The translations under genes were made by a program, and so were the position numbers. From positions 2,914,001-2,978,000 of the forward strand of contig NZ_UGNX01000001.1 in NCBI RefSeq assembly GCF_900452415.1: 64,000 bases of DNA. The letters run 5' to 3'. Source of the stretch: Legionella cincinnatiensis. GTDB lineage: Bacteria > Pseudomonadota > Gammaproteobacteria > Legionellales > Legionellaceae. Positions 48,338 to 58,041 of the stretch are shown one piece after another. Within the stretch, counting starts at the first letter, position 1, and each line of letters starts with the position of its first letter. Under the pieces are notes generated by a model that did not search any database, was not told the origin of the DNA, and saw only the letters and a program-made list of their open reading frames with translations.

Positions 48338-50704
48338 ATGAAAATGGCATACTTCTGGCGTAAAGGTCTATGGGCGCTGATGAGCCTACTTTTTCTTTTA
48401 TTAGTAGTAGGTAGTTTTTTATACCTCTATCTTGAAAGTCAACTTCCTAATGTAGATTCATTAAAAACAGTACAATTACAAGTACCTTTACAAATATTCA
48501 GCAAAGAAGGTTTGCTGATTCAGGAGTATGGCGAAAAAAAACGCATTCCTGTTACTTACGATGAAATTCCCCCAATGCTTATTCATGCATTAATAGCCAC
48601 AGAAGATCAACGTTTTTTTGAACATCCTGGCGTCGATGTTATGGGCCTTGGCCGTGCTGCAGTTCGCATGATAAAAACTGGAACAAAATCCCAGGGAGGT
48701 AGTACAATTACCATGCAAGTAGCACGTAATTTCTTTTTAAGTCGTAAAAAAACATTTTTACGTAAACTTAATGAGATTATGCTTGCCATAAAAATTGATA
48801 GAGAATTAAGCAAAGAGAAAATCCTTGAACTTTATCTGAATAGAATCTATTTAGGTAATCGCGCTTATGGTGTCGGTGCTGCAGCGATGGTTTATTTTGG
48901 TAAACCACTTAATGAATTAAACCTAGCAGAACTTGCAATGATTGCAGGTCTTCCTCAAGCACCTTCAACACAAAATCCTATTGCCAATCCCCTGGCGGCT
49001 AAAAAACGCCGTGATCATGTATTAGAACGCTTGTTAGAAGAACGTTATATCAATGAAGAGCAATATCAAAATGCGATTAACCAACCCATTACAGCTAAGT
49101 ATCATGGTACTCCTATTGAAGTAAAAGCCCCTTATGTTGCAGAAATGATTCGTCAATCTTTATATGACAATTTCGGTCCAGATGCCTATACCAAAGGTTA
49201 TAAAGTTTATACTACTATTGATGGAAAACTGCAAAATACAGCAAATAGTGTAGTAGAAAAGAATTTGATTGCTTATGATCATCGCCATGGATATAGAGGG
49301 CCTATTGCTACTATTGGTGAAAAAGACAGTAAATCTCTGCATGAAATTCAAAAAAATCTAGAGAAATATCCCGAACTTAATCATCTTTCCCCAGCCGTAG
49401 TAACCGAAGTACGAGAAAAAGATGCTACTGCTACATTACCAAATGGCCAAACTGTACTGCTCCCTTGGAAAAGTTTGTCATGGGCAAGACCAGCCCTTAA
49501 AAATGGGTGGGTAGGAAAAGCTCCCGTAAAAGCCATGCAAGTAGTTGCCGTTGGAGATATTATTTATGTTCATTCAACAAAAGAACATTGGGAATTAGCA
49601 CAAATTCCTGAAGCAGAATCAGCAATGGTAGCACTTAATCCTAAAAATGGAGCCATAGAAGTTCTAGTGGGTGGATTCAACTTTCAAAAAAGTAAATTTA
49701 ACCGGGCCACTCAATCAAGCAGGCAACCTGGTTCCAGCTTTAAGCCATTTGTCTATGCTGCTGCACTAAATAATGGTTATACTTTAGCAACGTTAATTAA
49801 TGACGCCCCTATTGTTGTTGATGATCCAAGCCAACCAAATTTATGGCGTCCTCATAATGTAAACCTGAAATTTAATGGCCCAACGCGCTTAAAAACGGCT
49901 TTGGTTCAATCTAAAAATTTAGTATCGATACGTATTCTTGATGACATAGGTATCAATTACACGATAGATTTTCTTACTCGTTTTGGATTCAACAAAAAAG
50001 CATTGCCTAAAGGTTTATCCCTTGCGTTAGGAAGCTTGTCTATTAGTCCTATGGAATTAACCACTGCTTATGCTGTTTTTGCAAACGGCGGCTATAAAAT
50101 AGAACCTTATCTTATCGATCACATTACGGACGCAGATGGAAAGATTTTATTGCAAGCGAAACCCACTGTTGTTTGCAACAACTGTGACAATATGGATCAT
50201 TCTACTTTAGCTCCACGAGTCTTACCTGAAGATATTACCTTTTTAATGAATACCGCATTAAAAGATGTGATTCAACATGGCACTGCACGTGCAGCCAGAG
50301 TGCTTAATCGCCAAGATATAGCGGGTAAAACAGGAACAACTAATGATCAGGTTGATGCGTGGTTTGCAGGTTTTAATGCAGATCTTGTGGTGACAACCTG
50401 GATTGGTTTTGATAACCCTAAATCGTTACACGAATATGCTGCAGGACTTGCTCTTCCTTTATGGATTGACTTTATGAAAGTTGCCTTAAAAGGAAGACCT
50501 GAAAGCGAAATGAAACAACCAGAGAATGTAGTTGCAGTTCGTATTGATCCCAATAGTGGATTATTGGCCCGTCCTAATCAATCAAATGGTATCATAGAGT
50601 ATTTTCGCAATAAGGAAGTTCCAGCAGAAGAAGAGCTTGCCCCTGTTTATAATGCAAGCAATGATCAGCAACAGCTGGCACCGGTAGAAGAGAGTTTGTT
50701 TTAG
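48338..50704 (+). CDS. mrcA: penicillin-binding protein 1A
   Basis: Bifunctional peptidoglycan synthase, 788 residues. Membrane helix at about 10-32, glycosyltransferase domain (about 60-230: ALIATEDQRFFEHPGVD, GGSTITMQVARNFFLS, KILELYLNRIYLGNRAYG), an OB-like insert (about 320-410) and the transpeptidase domain with SRQPGSSFKPFVYAAA (catalytic Ser of SSFK), QSKNLVS and KTGTTND. The tail is acidic. In related genomes mrcA is the divergent neighbour of pilM. Confidence 0.95.
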   Translation: MKMAYFWRKGLWALMSLLFLLLVVGSFLYLYLESQLPNVDSLKTVQLQVPLQIFSKEGLLIQEYGEKKRIPVTYDEIPPMLIHALIATEDQRFFEHPGVDVMGLGRAAVRMIKTGTKSQGGSTITMQVARNFFLSRKKTFLRKLNEIMLAIKIDRELSKEKILELYLNRIYLGNRAYGVGAAAMVYFGKPLNELNLAELAMIAGLPQAPSTQNPIANPLAAKKRRDHVLERLLEERYINEEQYQNAINQPITAKYHGTPIEVKAPYVAEMIRQSLYDNFGPDAYTKGYKVYTTIDGKLQNTANSVVEKNLIAYDHRHGYRGPIATIGEKDSKSLHEIQKNLEKYPELNHLSPAVVTEVREKDATATLPNGQTVLLPWKSLSWARPALKNGWVGKAPVKAMQVVAVGDIIYVHSTKEHWELAQIPEAESAMVALNPKNGAIEVLVGGFNFQKSKFNRATQSSRQPGSSFKPFVYAAALNNGYTLATLINDAPIVVDDPSQPNLWRPHNVNLKFNGPTRLKTALVQSKNLVSIRILDDIGINYTIDFLTRFGFNKKALPKGLSLALGSLSISPMELTTAYAVFANGGYKIEPYLIDHITDADGKILLQAKPTVVCNNCDNMDHSTLAPRVLPEDITFLMNTALKDVIQHGTARAARVLNRQDIAGKTGTTNDQVDAWFAGFNADLVVTTWIGFDNPKSLHEYAAGLALPLWIDFMKVALKGRPESEMKQPENVVAVRIDPNSGLLARPNQSNGIIEYFRNKEVPAEEELAPVYNASNDQQQLAPVEESLF

Positions 50705-50713
50705 TCATTAGCT

Positions 50714-50761
50714 TGTGGAGATGTAACATCTGTTATTAAAAAGGAAAAAGTCATCTCCACA
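50714..50761. terminator. hairpin after mrcA
   Basis: TGTGGAGATG (50714-50723) and CATCTCCACA (50752-50761) pair perfectly over ten bases with a 28-base loop, starting ten bases after the mrcA stop. No T-run follows directly. Confidence 0.4.
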
Positions 50762-50920
50762 TAGAAAGCTCATTCTCTATGCGATTTATATACACTTTGT
50801 GGCTTCTTCTCTAACGGAGTGATGACAACTTTTTTTAACTAAAATAGTTATATTCTTAACATTGATACTCCTTTCAAGCCTATTGTGTTAGCACGTTATT
50901 ATTTGCAGAGAAACTAAAAA

Positions 50921-51718
50921 ATGTCAGACGAGTTGATAAATTATAAAGCGATGCAAAAAGCAAGTTGGGGACTGTTTGCTCCTCTAGAGTTATTAACCAC
51001 CCTAGTTGCGCCGAAATTGATTCAATTTTCTGGAATTAAAGCTCATGATCATATATTGGATGTAGGATGTGGAACAGGAGTGACCGCGATTACCGCTGCT
51101 CGTATAGGAGCCAACGTATCAGCGCTTGATTTGAGCCCGACACTATTAGAAAAAGCGGAACTAAATACACAATTAGCTCAGGTTGCTATTGATTTTAAAG
51201 AAGGTGATGTAGAGCAACTACCTTATCCTGATGCAAATTTCGATGCGATTTTAAGCCAGTTCGGCCATATGTTTGCTCCCAATGCACAAAAAGCAATCGA
51301 TGAAATGCTTAGAGTTTTAAAACCTAGTGGTGTGATAGCCTTTTCTACCTGGCCGCCTGATGATTTTGTTGGTCAATTGTTTGCATTAGTCAGTAAGTAT
51401 AATCCTCCGCCACGTAGCATTGATCCGCCAGTAAAATGGGGGGATCCCGAATATGTTAAATATCGATTAGGTAACCGTGTAACAAATGGATGCTTTGATT
51501 ATGGCATAATGCATGTACCAACAATGAGCCTAGGGCATTATTTGAATTCTATTGAAAAAAGCTTAGGACCTGTGGCAAATCTAGTAAAACGCTTTGGAAG
51601 CGACTCATATGAAATGAATAAATTTCGAATTGAAGTTCGTGCTCTTGCTGAAAATTATTATCATGACAATATCATTCATCAAACTTATATGATGTATCGG
51701 GCAGTCAAACTTACTTAA
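50921..51718 (+). CDS. class I SAM-dependent methyltransferase
   Basis: 265 residues. Motif I ILDVGCGTGVTAITAA, motif II acidic end VSALDLSP, then EGDVEQLPYPDANFDAILSQ and LRVLKPSGVIAFSTWPP, the UbiE/Coq5-like arrangement. The substrate is not evident; relatives act on small molecules or lipids. Monocistronic in appearance, between mrcA and a long gene-poor spacer. Confidence 0.85.
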   Translation: MSDELINYKAMQKASWGLFAPLELLTTLVAPKLIQFSGIKAHDHILDVGCGTGVTAITAARIGANVSALDLSPTLLEKAELNTQLAQVAIDFKEGDVEQLPYPDANFDAILSQFGHMFAPNAQKAIDEMLRVLKPSGVIAFSTWPPDDFVGQLFALVSKYNPPPRSIDPPVKWGDPEYVKYRLGNRVTNGCFDYGIMHVPTMSLGHYLNSIEKSLGPVANLVKRFGSDSYEMNKFRIEVRALAENYYHDNIIHQTYMMYRAVKLT

Positions 51719-52141
51719 TTCATGATTCAGGTAATTAATTACAACTTCATATAATCTTCCAAGCATGAGGGAAGCAAAAAAAGCGGTGTCTCCTAGGCGA
51801 ACAGTTAATTCTATTAAATATAAGCTTGACAAAAACAGAACATCCACCGACACTTAGTCGTCAAGCTTTATTAGCCTTTATTGAATGGTTTCAAAACCAA
51901 AACCACTGGCAAAACACATCAAGCCATAGCTAAGAACATAGTCAAAGCTCACGGAAGATATCGAAATCTTAGTTAATGTTGTGTTTTAGTTTAGACTGAT
52001 CAAAAATAGCCCCCAAGGACACAGAATAAAAGTGCACGCCCTAACATAACGCTTAAGGTTAAAACGGCAATAATTAACAAATAAAGCATCTATACGTTTA
52101 ACATAACGCGAGACATTACTGGAGCAAGGAATTAAAACTTA
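51719..52141. other. gene-poor spacer with a possible gene remnant
   Basis: 423 bases. One plus frame ending at the TAA 51974-51976 reads TGKTHQAIAKNIVKAHGRYR before NLS-stop, which looks like a real protein C-terminus, and the neighbouring frame upstream (about 51850-51930) reads RQALLAFIEWFQNQNHW. This suggests a decayed gene of unknown kind. No transposase could be identified. The last 100 bases should hold the promoter of the glycosyltransferase. Confidence 0.3.
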
Positions 52142-53638
52142 ATGAACAATAGTAGTAAATCTTCGTATCTCTTTTTAATTTTAATCTCATTTCTTTTATT
52201 GCTACGAATATTCTTTATGTTTAAGTCTAATTTATTAGTTGAAGAAGCATATTATTGGAATTATTCGAACCACCTTGATTTTAGTTTTCTTGATCATCCA
52301 CCTATGGTTGCTATTTTGATTAAATTGGGGACCTTAATTTTTGATATAAATGAATGGGGGGTACGCTTTGCGACAATTCCTTGCTGGATTTTAACCTGCT
52401 ACTTTAGCTTTAAATTAACAACATTAATACGAAAGGAAGCAGGATTGTATGCAGTAGTATTACTGTCCATAATGCCATTTTTTTTTATACATTCTTTAAT
52501 TATTACCCCTGATATTCCTCTTATTCTATGTTGGTCGGCAACTCTGTATTATCTTTATCAGGGACTTGTTTTAGATAGATATAACAGTTGGTACTGGGCA
52601 GGAATGTGGATTGGTTTAGGACTCCTTTCAAAATATACCATTGTACTGTTAGGATTATCAACAATAACCTATTTAATATACGACCCTGAATCCCGAAGAT
52701 GGTTCTTGCGTAAAGAACCTTATTGTTGCGCGTTAATAGCATTCATTATATTTATGCCTGTTATTTATTGGAATGCTACTCATGATTGGGCATCTTTTTT
52801 ATTTCAAAGCTCACGACGATTTCATGATTATTATGCTTTCTCTTTTCATAAATTAATTGCTTTAGTCCTGGCGTTTTTAACTCCTACTGGTATTTTTGGT
52901 GCATGGCTTTTATTCTCACAGAAATATTCGAAAAAATTTATAGCGATTAAAACAAAATACTTTTTTCAAATTTATATTGTTGTTCCACTTTTATTTTTTT
53001 CCTTGTTTAGTTTATTTCATGGAATAAAAATGAATTGGATTGGTCCCATCTTTCTAGCTATTATACCGTGGCTTGCACTCTTAATAGCTGATAATCAACA
53101 CATACTCGGTATGACTTTTCGTAAAAGTTGGGCCATAACTTCTGTCATTACGGTTTTTATTTATAGCAGTATTATTTATTGTATTTTGTCCGATAAGCCG
53201 GAAAAAATTAATCATTATTTTTTTGAAAAATTAATTCCTTGGGATAATCTTACCTGGGAAATTCATCACATTGCCCAACAATTGGAAGATAAAACTCATA
53301 ATGCGCCTATTATCTTACCTCTAGATACTTATAATATTGCAAGCGAGCTTGCTTTTTATCAAAAAAAATACTTCGAAGAAGGACAAATAAATACTTCATA
53401 TGAAGTTATTGGTTGGCATGTTTTTGGTTTAAATAGTTTAATGTATCAATATTGGGGAAATATAGAGAAGGCTAATGGTAAAATTTTAATTTTAGTTTCC
53501 CCCAAAATTTCCTTTTTTTCACATCCCCAAGTGAAGCAAAAAACAATCTCTTTAACTACTGTAAAACCTATCCATTATCATGATGAGAATGGGCATGAAT
53601 CGCCAGCTTTTTATTATAAAATTGTTAAGATGATTTAG
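52142..53638 (+). CDS. GT83/ArnT-like polyprenyl-sugar transferase
   Basis: 498 residues with about eleven hydrophobic helices. EEAYYWNYSNHLDFSFLDHPP (about 35-55; residues E-E and the D-H-P-P loop) is the catalytic loop of the PMT/ArnT superfamily, and the rest has the expected membrane topology with a C-terminal periplasmic domain. These enzymes move sugars from undecaprenyl phosphate to lipid A, proteins or glycans outside the inner membrane. The acceptor cannot be told. The start lacks a strong ribosome binding site. Confidence 0.85.
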   Translation: MNNSSKSSYLFLILISFLLLLRIFFMFKSNLLVEEAYYWNYSNHLDFSFLDHPPMVAILIKLGTLIFDINEWGVRFATIPCWILTCYFSFKLTTLIRKEAGLYAVVLLSIMPFFFIHSLIITPDIPLILCWSATLYYLYQGLVLDRYNSWYWAGMWIGLGLLSKYTIVLLGLSTITYLIYDPESRRWFLRKEPYCCALIAFIIFMPVIYWNATHDWASFLFQSSRRFHDYYAFSFHKLIALVLAFLTPTGIFGAWLLFSQKYSKKFIAIKTKYFFQIYIVVPLLFFSLFSLFHGIKMNWIGPIFLAIIPWLALLIADNQHILGMTFRKSWAITSVITVFIYSSIIYCILSDKPEKINHYFFEKLIPWDNLTWEIHHIAQQLEDKTHNAPIILPLDTYNIASELAFYQKKYFEEGQINTSYEVIGWHVFGLNSLMYQYWGNIEKANGKILILVSPKISFFSHPQVKQKTISLTTVKPIHYHDENGHESPAFYYKIVKMI

Positions 53639-53640
53639 TA

Positions 53641-53699
53641 TAAAGATGCTGTTAAGTCCATGAAGAATACTTCATCTCTAGGATTCAACAACATCTTTA
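53641..53699. terminator. two-tier hairpin between convergent genes
   Basis: TAAAGATGCTGTTAAGTCC (53641-53659) pairs with GGATTCAACAACATCTTTA (53681-53699) with few mismatches, and inside it ATGAAG-AATA-CTTCAT (53660-53675) is a perfect hairpin. It fills the gap between the converging glycosyltransferase and ald genes: a likely bidirectional terminator. Confidence 0.6.
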
Positions 53700-53702
53700 G
53701 GA

Positions 53703-54824
53703 TTATCGCCCAGCCAGGGCTATAGCAGCAGGTGTATACTCATAACCTAAATCACGAGCAACTGCTTCAAAAGTAATTTTACCTTGATGAACATTCAATC
53801 CATTAAGTAAGTGCTGATCATTTAATAAAGCCAGCTTCACCCCTTTAGTAACAATACTTAAGACGAAAGGCAAAGTTGCATTATTCAAAGCAAAAGTTGA
53901 AGTCCTTGGCACAGCTCCTGGCATGTTTGCAACACAGTAATGAACTACATGATCAATAACATACGTTGGTTCTTGATGTGTCGTTGGACGACTTGTTTCA
54001 AAACATCCACCTTGATCAATAGCAACATCTACTAAAACTGATCCTGGGCGCATTGAACGAAGCATAGCTCGAGTTACCAATTTAGGCGCTGCTGCTCCAG
54101 GAACCAAAACTGCTCCAATCACTAAATCAGCTCTAGCAACATATTTTTCTATAGTATCAGCAGTAGAATAAACAGTATTAATCTTAGAGCCAAATTGAAA
54201 ATCTAATTCATTTAAGCGCATTAAAGAACGATCAAGTACGGTTACTCGCGCTTCCATACCCATAGCCATGCGTACTGCATTAGTACCAACCACTCCTCCA
54301 CCAATAACCACCACATTGGCAGCAGCAACTCCGGGCACACCACCTAATAAAACACCACTACCTCCCTGAGCCATTTCCAAACAATGCGCACCTGCTTGAA
54401 TAGACATACGACCAGCAACTTGAGACATAGGTGTTAATAATGGCAAACCACCATCATCTTGAGTCACCGTTTCATAAGCCACTGCTGTGACACCAGACTC
54501 TTTAAGCATACGTGTTTGATGTGGATCTGGAGCCAAATGCAAATAGGTAAATAAAGTTTGGCCTTCACGAAGACGTTTGCATTCAATAGGCTGTGGTTCT
54601 TTTACCTTCACAATTAATTCGGCCCTAGAATACACTTCATCAGCAGTATCAACAACTTCAGCCCCGGCGTGCCGATAATCATCATCAGAGATACCAATCC
54701 CTAAACCTGCACCCTTCTCAACAATAACTGAACTTCCTACTCTGATAATTTCCCTAATACTAGAAGGAACAAGACCCACACGATTTTCTTGAGGTTTAAT
54801 TTCTTTTGGAACACCTACTAACAT
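53703..54824 (-). CDS. ald: alanine dehydrogenase
   Basis: NAD-dependent oxidative deamination of alanine to pyruvate and ammonia. 373 residues. [19 protein letters not shown] at the N-terminus, [16 protein letters not shown] with the catalytic His, [17 protein letters not shown] fold [19 protein letters not shown], and [15 protein letters not shown]. It follows etfA after 12 bases and is probably co-transcribed with etfBA, fitting growth on amino acids as in Legionella. Confidence 0.95.
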   Translation of the reverse strand: MLVGVPKEIKPQENRVGLVPSSIREIIRVGSSVIVEKGAGLGIGISDDDYRHAGAEVVDTADEVYSRAELIVKVKEPQPIECKRLREGQTLFTYLHLAPDPHQTRMLKESGVTAVAYETVTQDDGGLPLLTPMSQVAGRMSIQAGAHCLEMAQGGSGVLLGGVPGVAAANVVVIGGGVVGTNAVRMAMGMEARVTVLDRSLMRLNELDFQFGSKINTVYSTADTIEKYVARADLVIGAVLVPGAAAPKLVTRAMLRSMRPGSVLVDVAIDQGGCFETSRPTTHQEPTYVIDHVVHYCVANMPGAVPRTSTFALNNATLPFVLSIVTKGVKLALLNDQHLLNGLNVHQGKITFEAVARDLGYEYTPAAIALAGR

Positions 54825-54836
54825 ACTTTCTCCCCT

Positions 54837-55775
54837 CTAACGATTTTTTAATTGTTCGATTAACTGTGGTACTAATTCAAATAAGTCGCCAACCAAACCG
54901 TAATCTGCAATTTGGAAAATAGGCGCATCTTCATCTTTATTTATTGCAACAATCACTTTGGAATCTTTCATTCCTGCTAAATGCTGTACAGCACCGGAAA
55001 TCCCGATAGCAATATAAAGCATAGGTGCAACTATTCTTCCTGTTTGTCCTACTTGATAATCATTAGGAACAAAACCAGCATCAACAGCAGCACGAGAGGC
55101 CCCTACTGCAGCCCCAAGAACATCTGCTAACTCTTCGATTAATTTAAATTTCTCAGCACTTTGCAAACCCCGACCGCCCGAAACAATAATTTTGGCACTT
55201 CCTAAATCAGGTCTTTCCGATTTACTTAATTCATGTTTGACAAATTGAGTTCGTTCAGCAAAAACCTCTTTATCGATGACCTCAATATGACAAACCGCTT
55301 GGTTGGCTGTTATCGGGGTAAATGCTGTTGATCTAATTGTTAATACTTTGATGGGATCCAAAACACGCACTGTTTCTATAGCATTACCTGCATAGATTGG
55401 ATGTTCAAAAGTATTTGCATCAATTATCTTGCTTACATCGGAAACTTGAGCCACATCTAATTGTGCAGCAATACGTGGTGCAATATTTTTACCAAAAGTA
55501 CTAGCAGAAACTAATATATTATCAAATGAGCGTGCAAATGAAAGCACTAAATCACTAATTTGTTCTGCTACCGGATGCTTATAGCAGGGCTTATCAATAC
55601 ACCAAACCACATGAGCTCCTGCAAAGCTCGCAGCTTGTTCTGCCACTGATTTACATTCATGTCCTATCACTAATAAAGTTGGCTTATCGTCCAACTCTAA
55701 TGCTGCAGCTAAAGCATTACGAGTAGATGGATGTACTATTTTATTATCATGTTCAACAAGTACTAAAGTGCTCAT
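54837..55775 (-). CDS. etfA: electron transfer flavoprotein alpha subunit
   Basis: 312 residues. The FAD-binding C-terminal domain is complete: VSGGRGLQSAEKFKLIEELA, GASRAAVDAGFVPNDYQVGQ, LYIAIGISGAVQHLAGM and VAINKDEDAPIFQIADYGL. ETF accepts electrons from acyl-CoA dehydrogenases, such as the one at 27.1-28.3 kb, and passes them to ETF-ubiquinone oxidoreductase. 12 bases after etfB. Confidence 0.96.
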   Translation of the reverse strand: MSTLVLVEHDNKIVHPSTRNALAAALELDDKPTLLVIGHECKSVAEQAASFAGAHVVWCIDKPCYKHPVAEQISDLVLSFARSFDNILVSASTFGKNIAPRIAAQLDVAQVSDVSKIIDANTFEHPIYAGNAIETVRVLDPIKVLTIRSTAFTPITANQAVCHIEVIDKEVFAERTQFVKHELSKSERPDLGSAKIIVSGGRGLQSAEKFKLIEELADVLGAAVGASRAAVDAGFVPNDYQVGQTGRIVAPMLYIAIGISGAVQHLAGMKDSKVIVAINKDEDAPIFQIADYGLVGDLFELVPQLIEQLKNR

Positions 55776-55787
55776 TGCTTCTCCCTA

Positions 55788-56537
55788 TCAAAGCACTTTG
55801 GCTTCATGATGTAATTTATTTAATAACTCAGTCACTGATTCAATTTTCACACCAGCACTGCGAATCGCAGGTGCGGTCACCTTTAATACTTCAATATGCT
55901 TTTTAAGTGACAATCCCATATTTTCTAATTCGAATACATCTAACGGTTTCTTTTTCGCTTTCATGATATTTGGAAGGCTCGCATATCGAGGCTCATTCAA
56001 ACGTAAATCGGTACTCACAATAGCTGGCAAATGCACACTTAGAGTCTCTAAGCCCCCATCTATTTCACGAGTTACCTGAAGAAGAGTACCATTTGGCTCG
56101 ATTTTGGAAGCATAAGTAGCTTGTGGCCAATTTAATAAAGAAGCTAACATTTGTGGCGTCTGATTACTGTCATCATCTATAGCTTGTTTACCCATTAACA
56201 CCAAATCTGGTTTTTCATCTTCACTAATTTTCTTTAATATTTTAGCGATATTTAGGCTTTCAAAAGAATCTTGGGTTCGTACCAAAATTGCTCTATCAAC
56301 ACCTAAAGCTAAAGCATGGCGCAATGTTTCCTGTGCACTGTCCCCACCAATACTTACTGCAACAACTTCAGTCGCCCAGTTTTTTTCACGCAAACGTAAT
56401 GCTTCTTCAACAGCAATTTCATCAAATGGATTCATTGCCATTTTGATATTTTGTGTTTCAACTCCGGTATTGTCCGATTTGACTCTAATTTTTACATAAG
56501 GATCAATTACACGCTTCACTGCCACGAGAATTTTCAT
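55788..56537 (-). CDS. etfB: electron transfer flavoprotein beta subunit
   Basis: 249 residues, full length. MKILVAVKRVIDPYVKIRV, the AMNPFDEIAVEEALRLRE loop, DLVLMGKQAIDDDSNQ and the recognition-loop region QATYASKIE are typical. First gene of etfB-etfA-ald. The gap of about 215 bases upstream includes a 14-base palindrome TCAAAATATTTTGA near 56712. Confidence 0.96.
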   Translation of the reverse strand: MKILVAVKRVIDPYVKIRVKSDNTGVETQNIKMAMNPFDEIAVEEALRLREKNWATEVVAVSIGGDSAQETLRHALALGVDRAILVRTQDSFESLNIAKILKKISEDEKPDLVLMGKQAIDDDSNQTPQMLASLLNWPQATYASKIEPNGTLLQVTREIDGGLETLSVHLPAIVSTDLRLNEPRYASLPNIMKAKKKPLDVFELENMGLSLKKHIEVLKVTAPAIRSAGVKIESVTELLNKLHHEAKVL

Positions 56538-56752
56538 AATTCCTCACTGGATAATCAAAACAAACGCATCTTGCCAGAGATACGGTATCTAATTCAAGGG
56601 AAAGTAACAATTTAAACAAAATTTACCGTAGTGTTTGTTTATAATTCTACTATGCTGTTCAAAATAGCTTGATTTTTTACGCTGTGACGCTTACAAGCAC
56701 ACTACTAAAAATCAAAATATTTTGACCCAAGTTTGTGCATTGTATACCGCCC

Positions 56753-58000
56753 CTAACGATTCGACAACGTCATCTGATTTACCATATTCCCTGTTAATAA
56801 ACGAATCACTCGATCAGCTCGATCAACTGCTAATGCAGTATTACCAGTATAAACATTTGAGTCTTGTTTCACCAGGAGTAACCTCTCAGAAGCTTTTTTT
56901 ATTTTTTCCTCTACTTCTATATCATTCTCTTTATCGATAACACGCATGTGGAGTAAAAATGCTTCTAACGATCGAGATTTTGCTCCTCCTGCGCGCCAAT
57001 TTTTAAAAAATTGCTGATCCAATAATCCAAGGTATGACTCAATAGGGGCTGCAATCATTTTTAGTTCTGGAGTTCTAAAATTTTCAACAGTACTTTGATT
57101 TTGACTTGCTAGAACTAATTCCTTACATATTGACACATCACTAGGCTCTTCATAGGGATCCTTCGTAGTTGAAGAAACCGCAATAAGAGGAGTTAAAAGA
57201 GCGGAGCCAATCTGTAAACTCACATCATAAAATTGGCGCGTCGCCCAGAAAGTCATTTCAAGTAAACGAACCAATAAAGTTGTTGTCGCTGTTGCTGTCA
57301 CTGCACTAATCTTCTGTAATGTTTCACCCAGTTTTTGTAATTCCTTAGATTGACTACTCCCCAGGAATTGTCCACTTTTTAATAAAGCAAAATAAAGCGC
57401 ATAAACAGCAAATAGCTCTTCTGCAAAAACAAAAGTTCCAAAACTGATAAATACCATAGGAAGAAACGAGATTAGAGCACGTAGTCCCGTTGGTTTTATC
57501 TTACCAACTTCATCAAAATAGCTGGTGGACTCATCTAATAAACCTAAGAGGCTGGCATAAAAATGACGCTCGGTATAAGTTCTAGAGCGATTTTTTAACA
57601 TTTCCAACCACCTTTTTAAATCTTCGCGAGTAGTAATTTCATCAAACTGAATGGGTTTAAAATCTTGTGGTGAAGTTAATTTCTCATAACAAAGCATTAA
57701 CGTTTTAAAACATGCTCCATCACTACGACCTTCAGATAAATTTTGCTCAAGCCATTCAATTTCAGGACCAAATGTAGAACGATGATCTGGATGAAACTGA
57801 ACTGCTATTTTTTTATAATTTTTGCGAATTTTTATTTTGTCCGGACCATCTTTTAATAATAGCTTATTGATAAATCTAATAAAATCAGCATCTAAACGTA
57901 AAAGGGTTGTTTTATTCAAATGACTCAAATAACTTTTTTTTTCCTCATCATAACTGGCATAAATGCTAACCAGAGTTTTTAATTCCGTTTCTATACTCAT
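56753..58000 (-). CDS. J-domain-like membrane protein
   Basis: 415 residues from the ATG at 58000, which has AAGGAG eight bases upstream. Residues about 50-115 read as a degenerate DnaJ J-domain: helix II RKNYKKIAVQFHPDH with the HPD triad at 70-72, then a helix III ending LMLCYEKLTSP. A hydrophobic block at about 185-225 (SFLPMVFISFGTFVFAEELF, then YALYFALLK) and a second at about 235-290 may cross membranes. No Gly/Phe or zinc-finger region, so not DnaJ itself. It would recruit an Hsp70, bacterial or host. Legionella has effectors with J-like domains; effector status is inference. It follows PAP2 phosphatase after 41 bases. Confidence 0.7.
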   Translation of the reverse strand: MSIETELKTLVSIYASYDEEKKSYLSHLNKTTLLRLDADFIRFINKLLLKDGPDKIKIRKNYKKIAVQFHPDHRSTFGPEIEWLEQNLSEGRSDGACFKTLMLCYEKLTSPQDFKPIQFDEITTREDLKRWLEMLKNRSRTYTERHFYASLLGLLDESTSYFDEVGKIKPTGLRALISFLPMVFISFGTFVFAEELFAVYALYFALLKSGQFLGSSQSKELQKLGETLQKISAVTATATTTLLVRLLEMTFWATRQFYDVSLQIGSALLTPLIAVSSTTKDPYEEPSDVSICKELVLASQNQSTVENFRTPELKMIAAPIESYLGLLDQQFFKNWRAGGAKSRSLEAFLLHMRVIDKENDIEVEEKIKKASERLLLVKQDSNVYTGNTALAVDRADRVIRLLTGNMVNQMTLSNR

Positions 58001-58041
58001 CAGCACTCCTTTGCATTAGTTATGGATCGATACTGTTACAC

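Noticed and set aside
51605..51853. Minus-strand frame of 82 codons at the end of the methyltransferase gene
   Set aside because: Half of it is antisense to the methyltransferase and the rest is AT-rich spacer.
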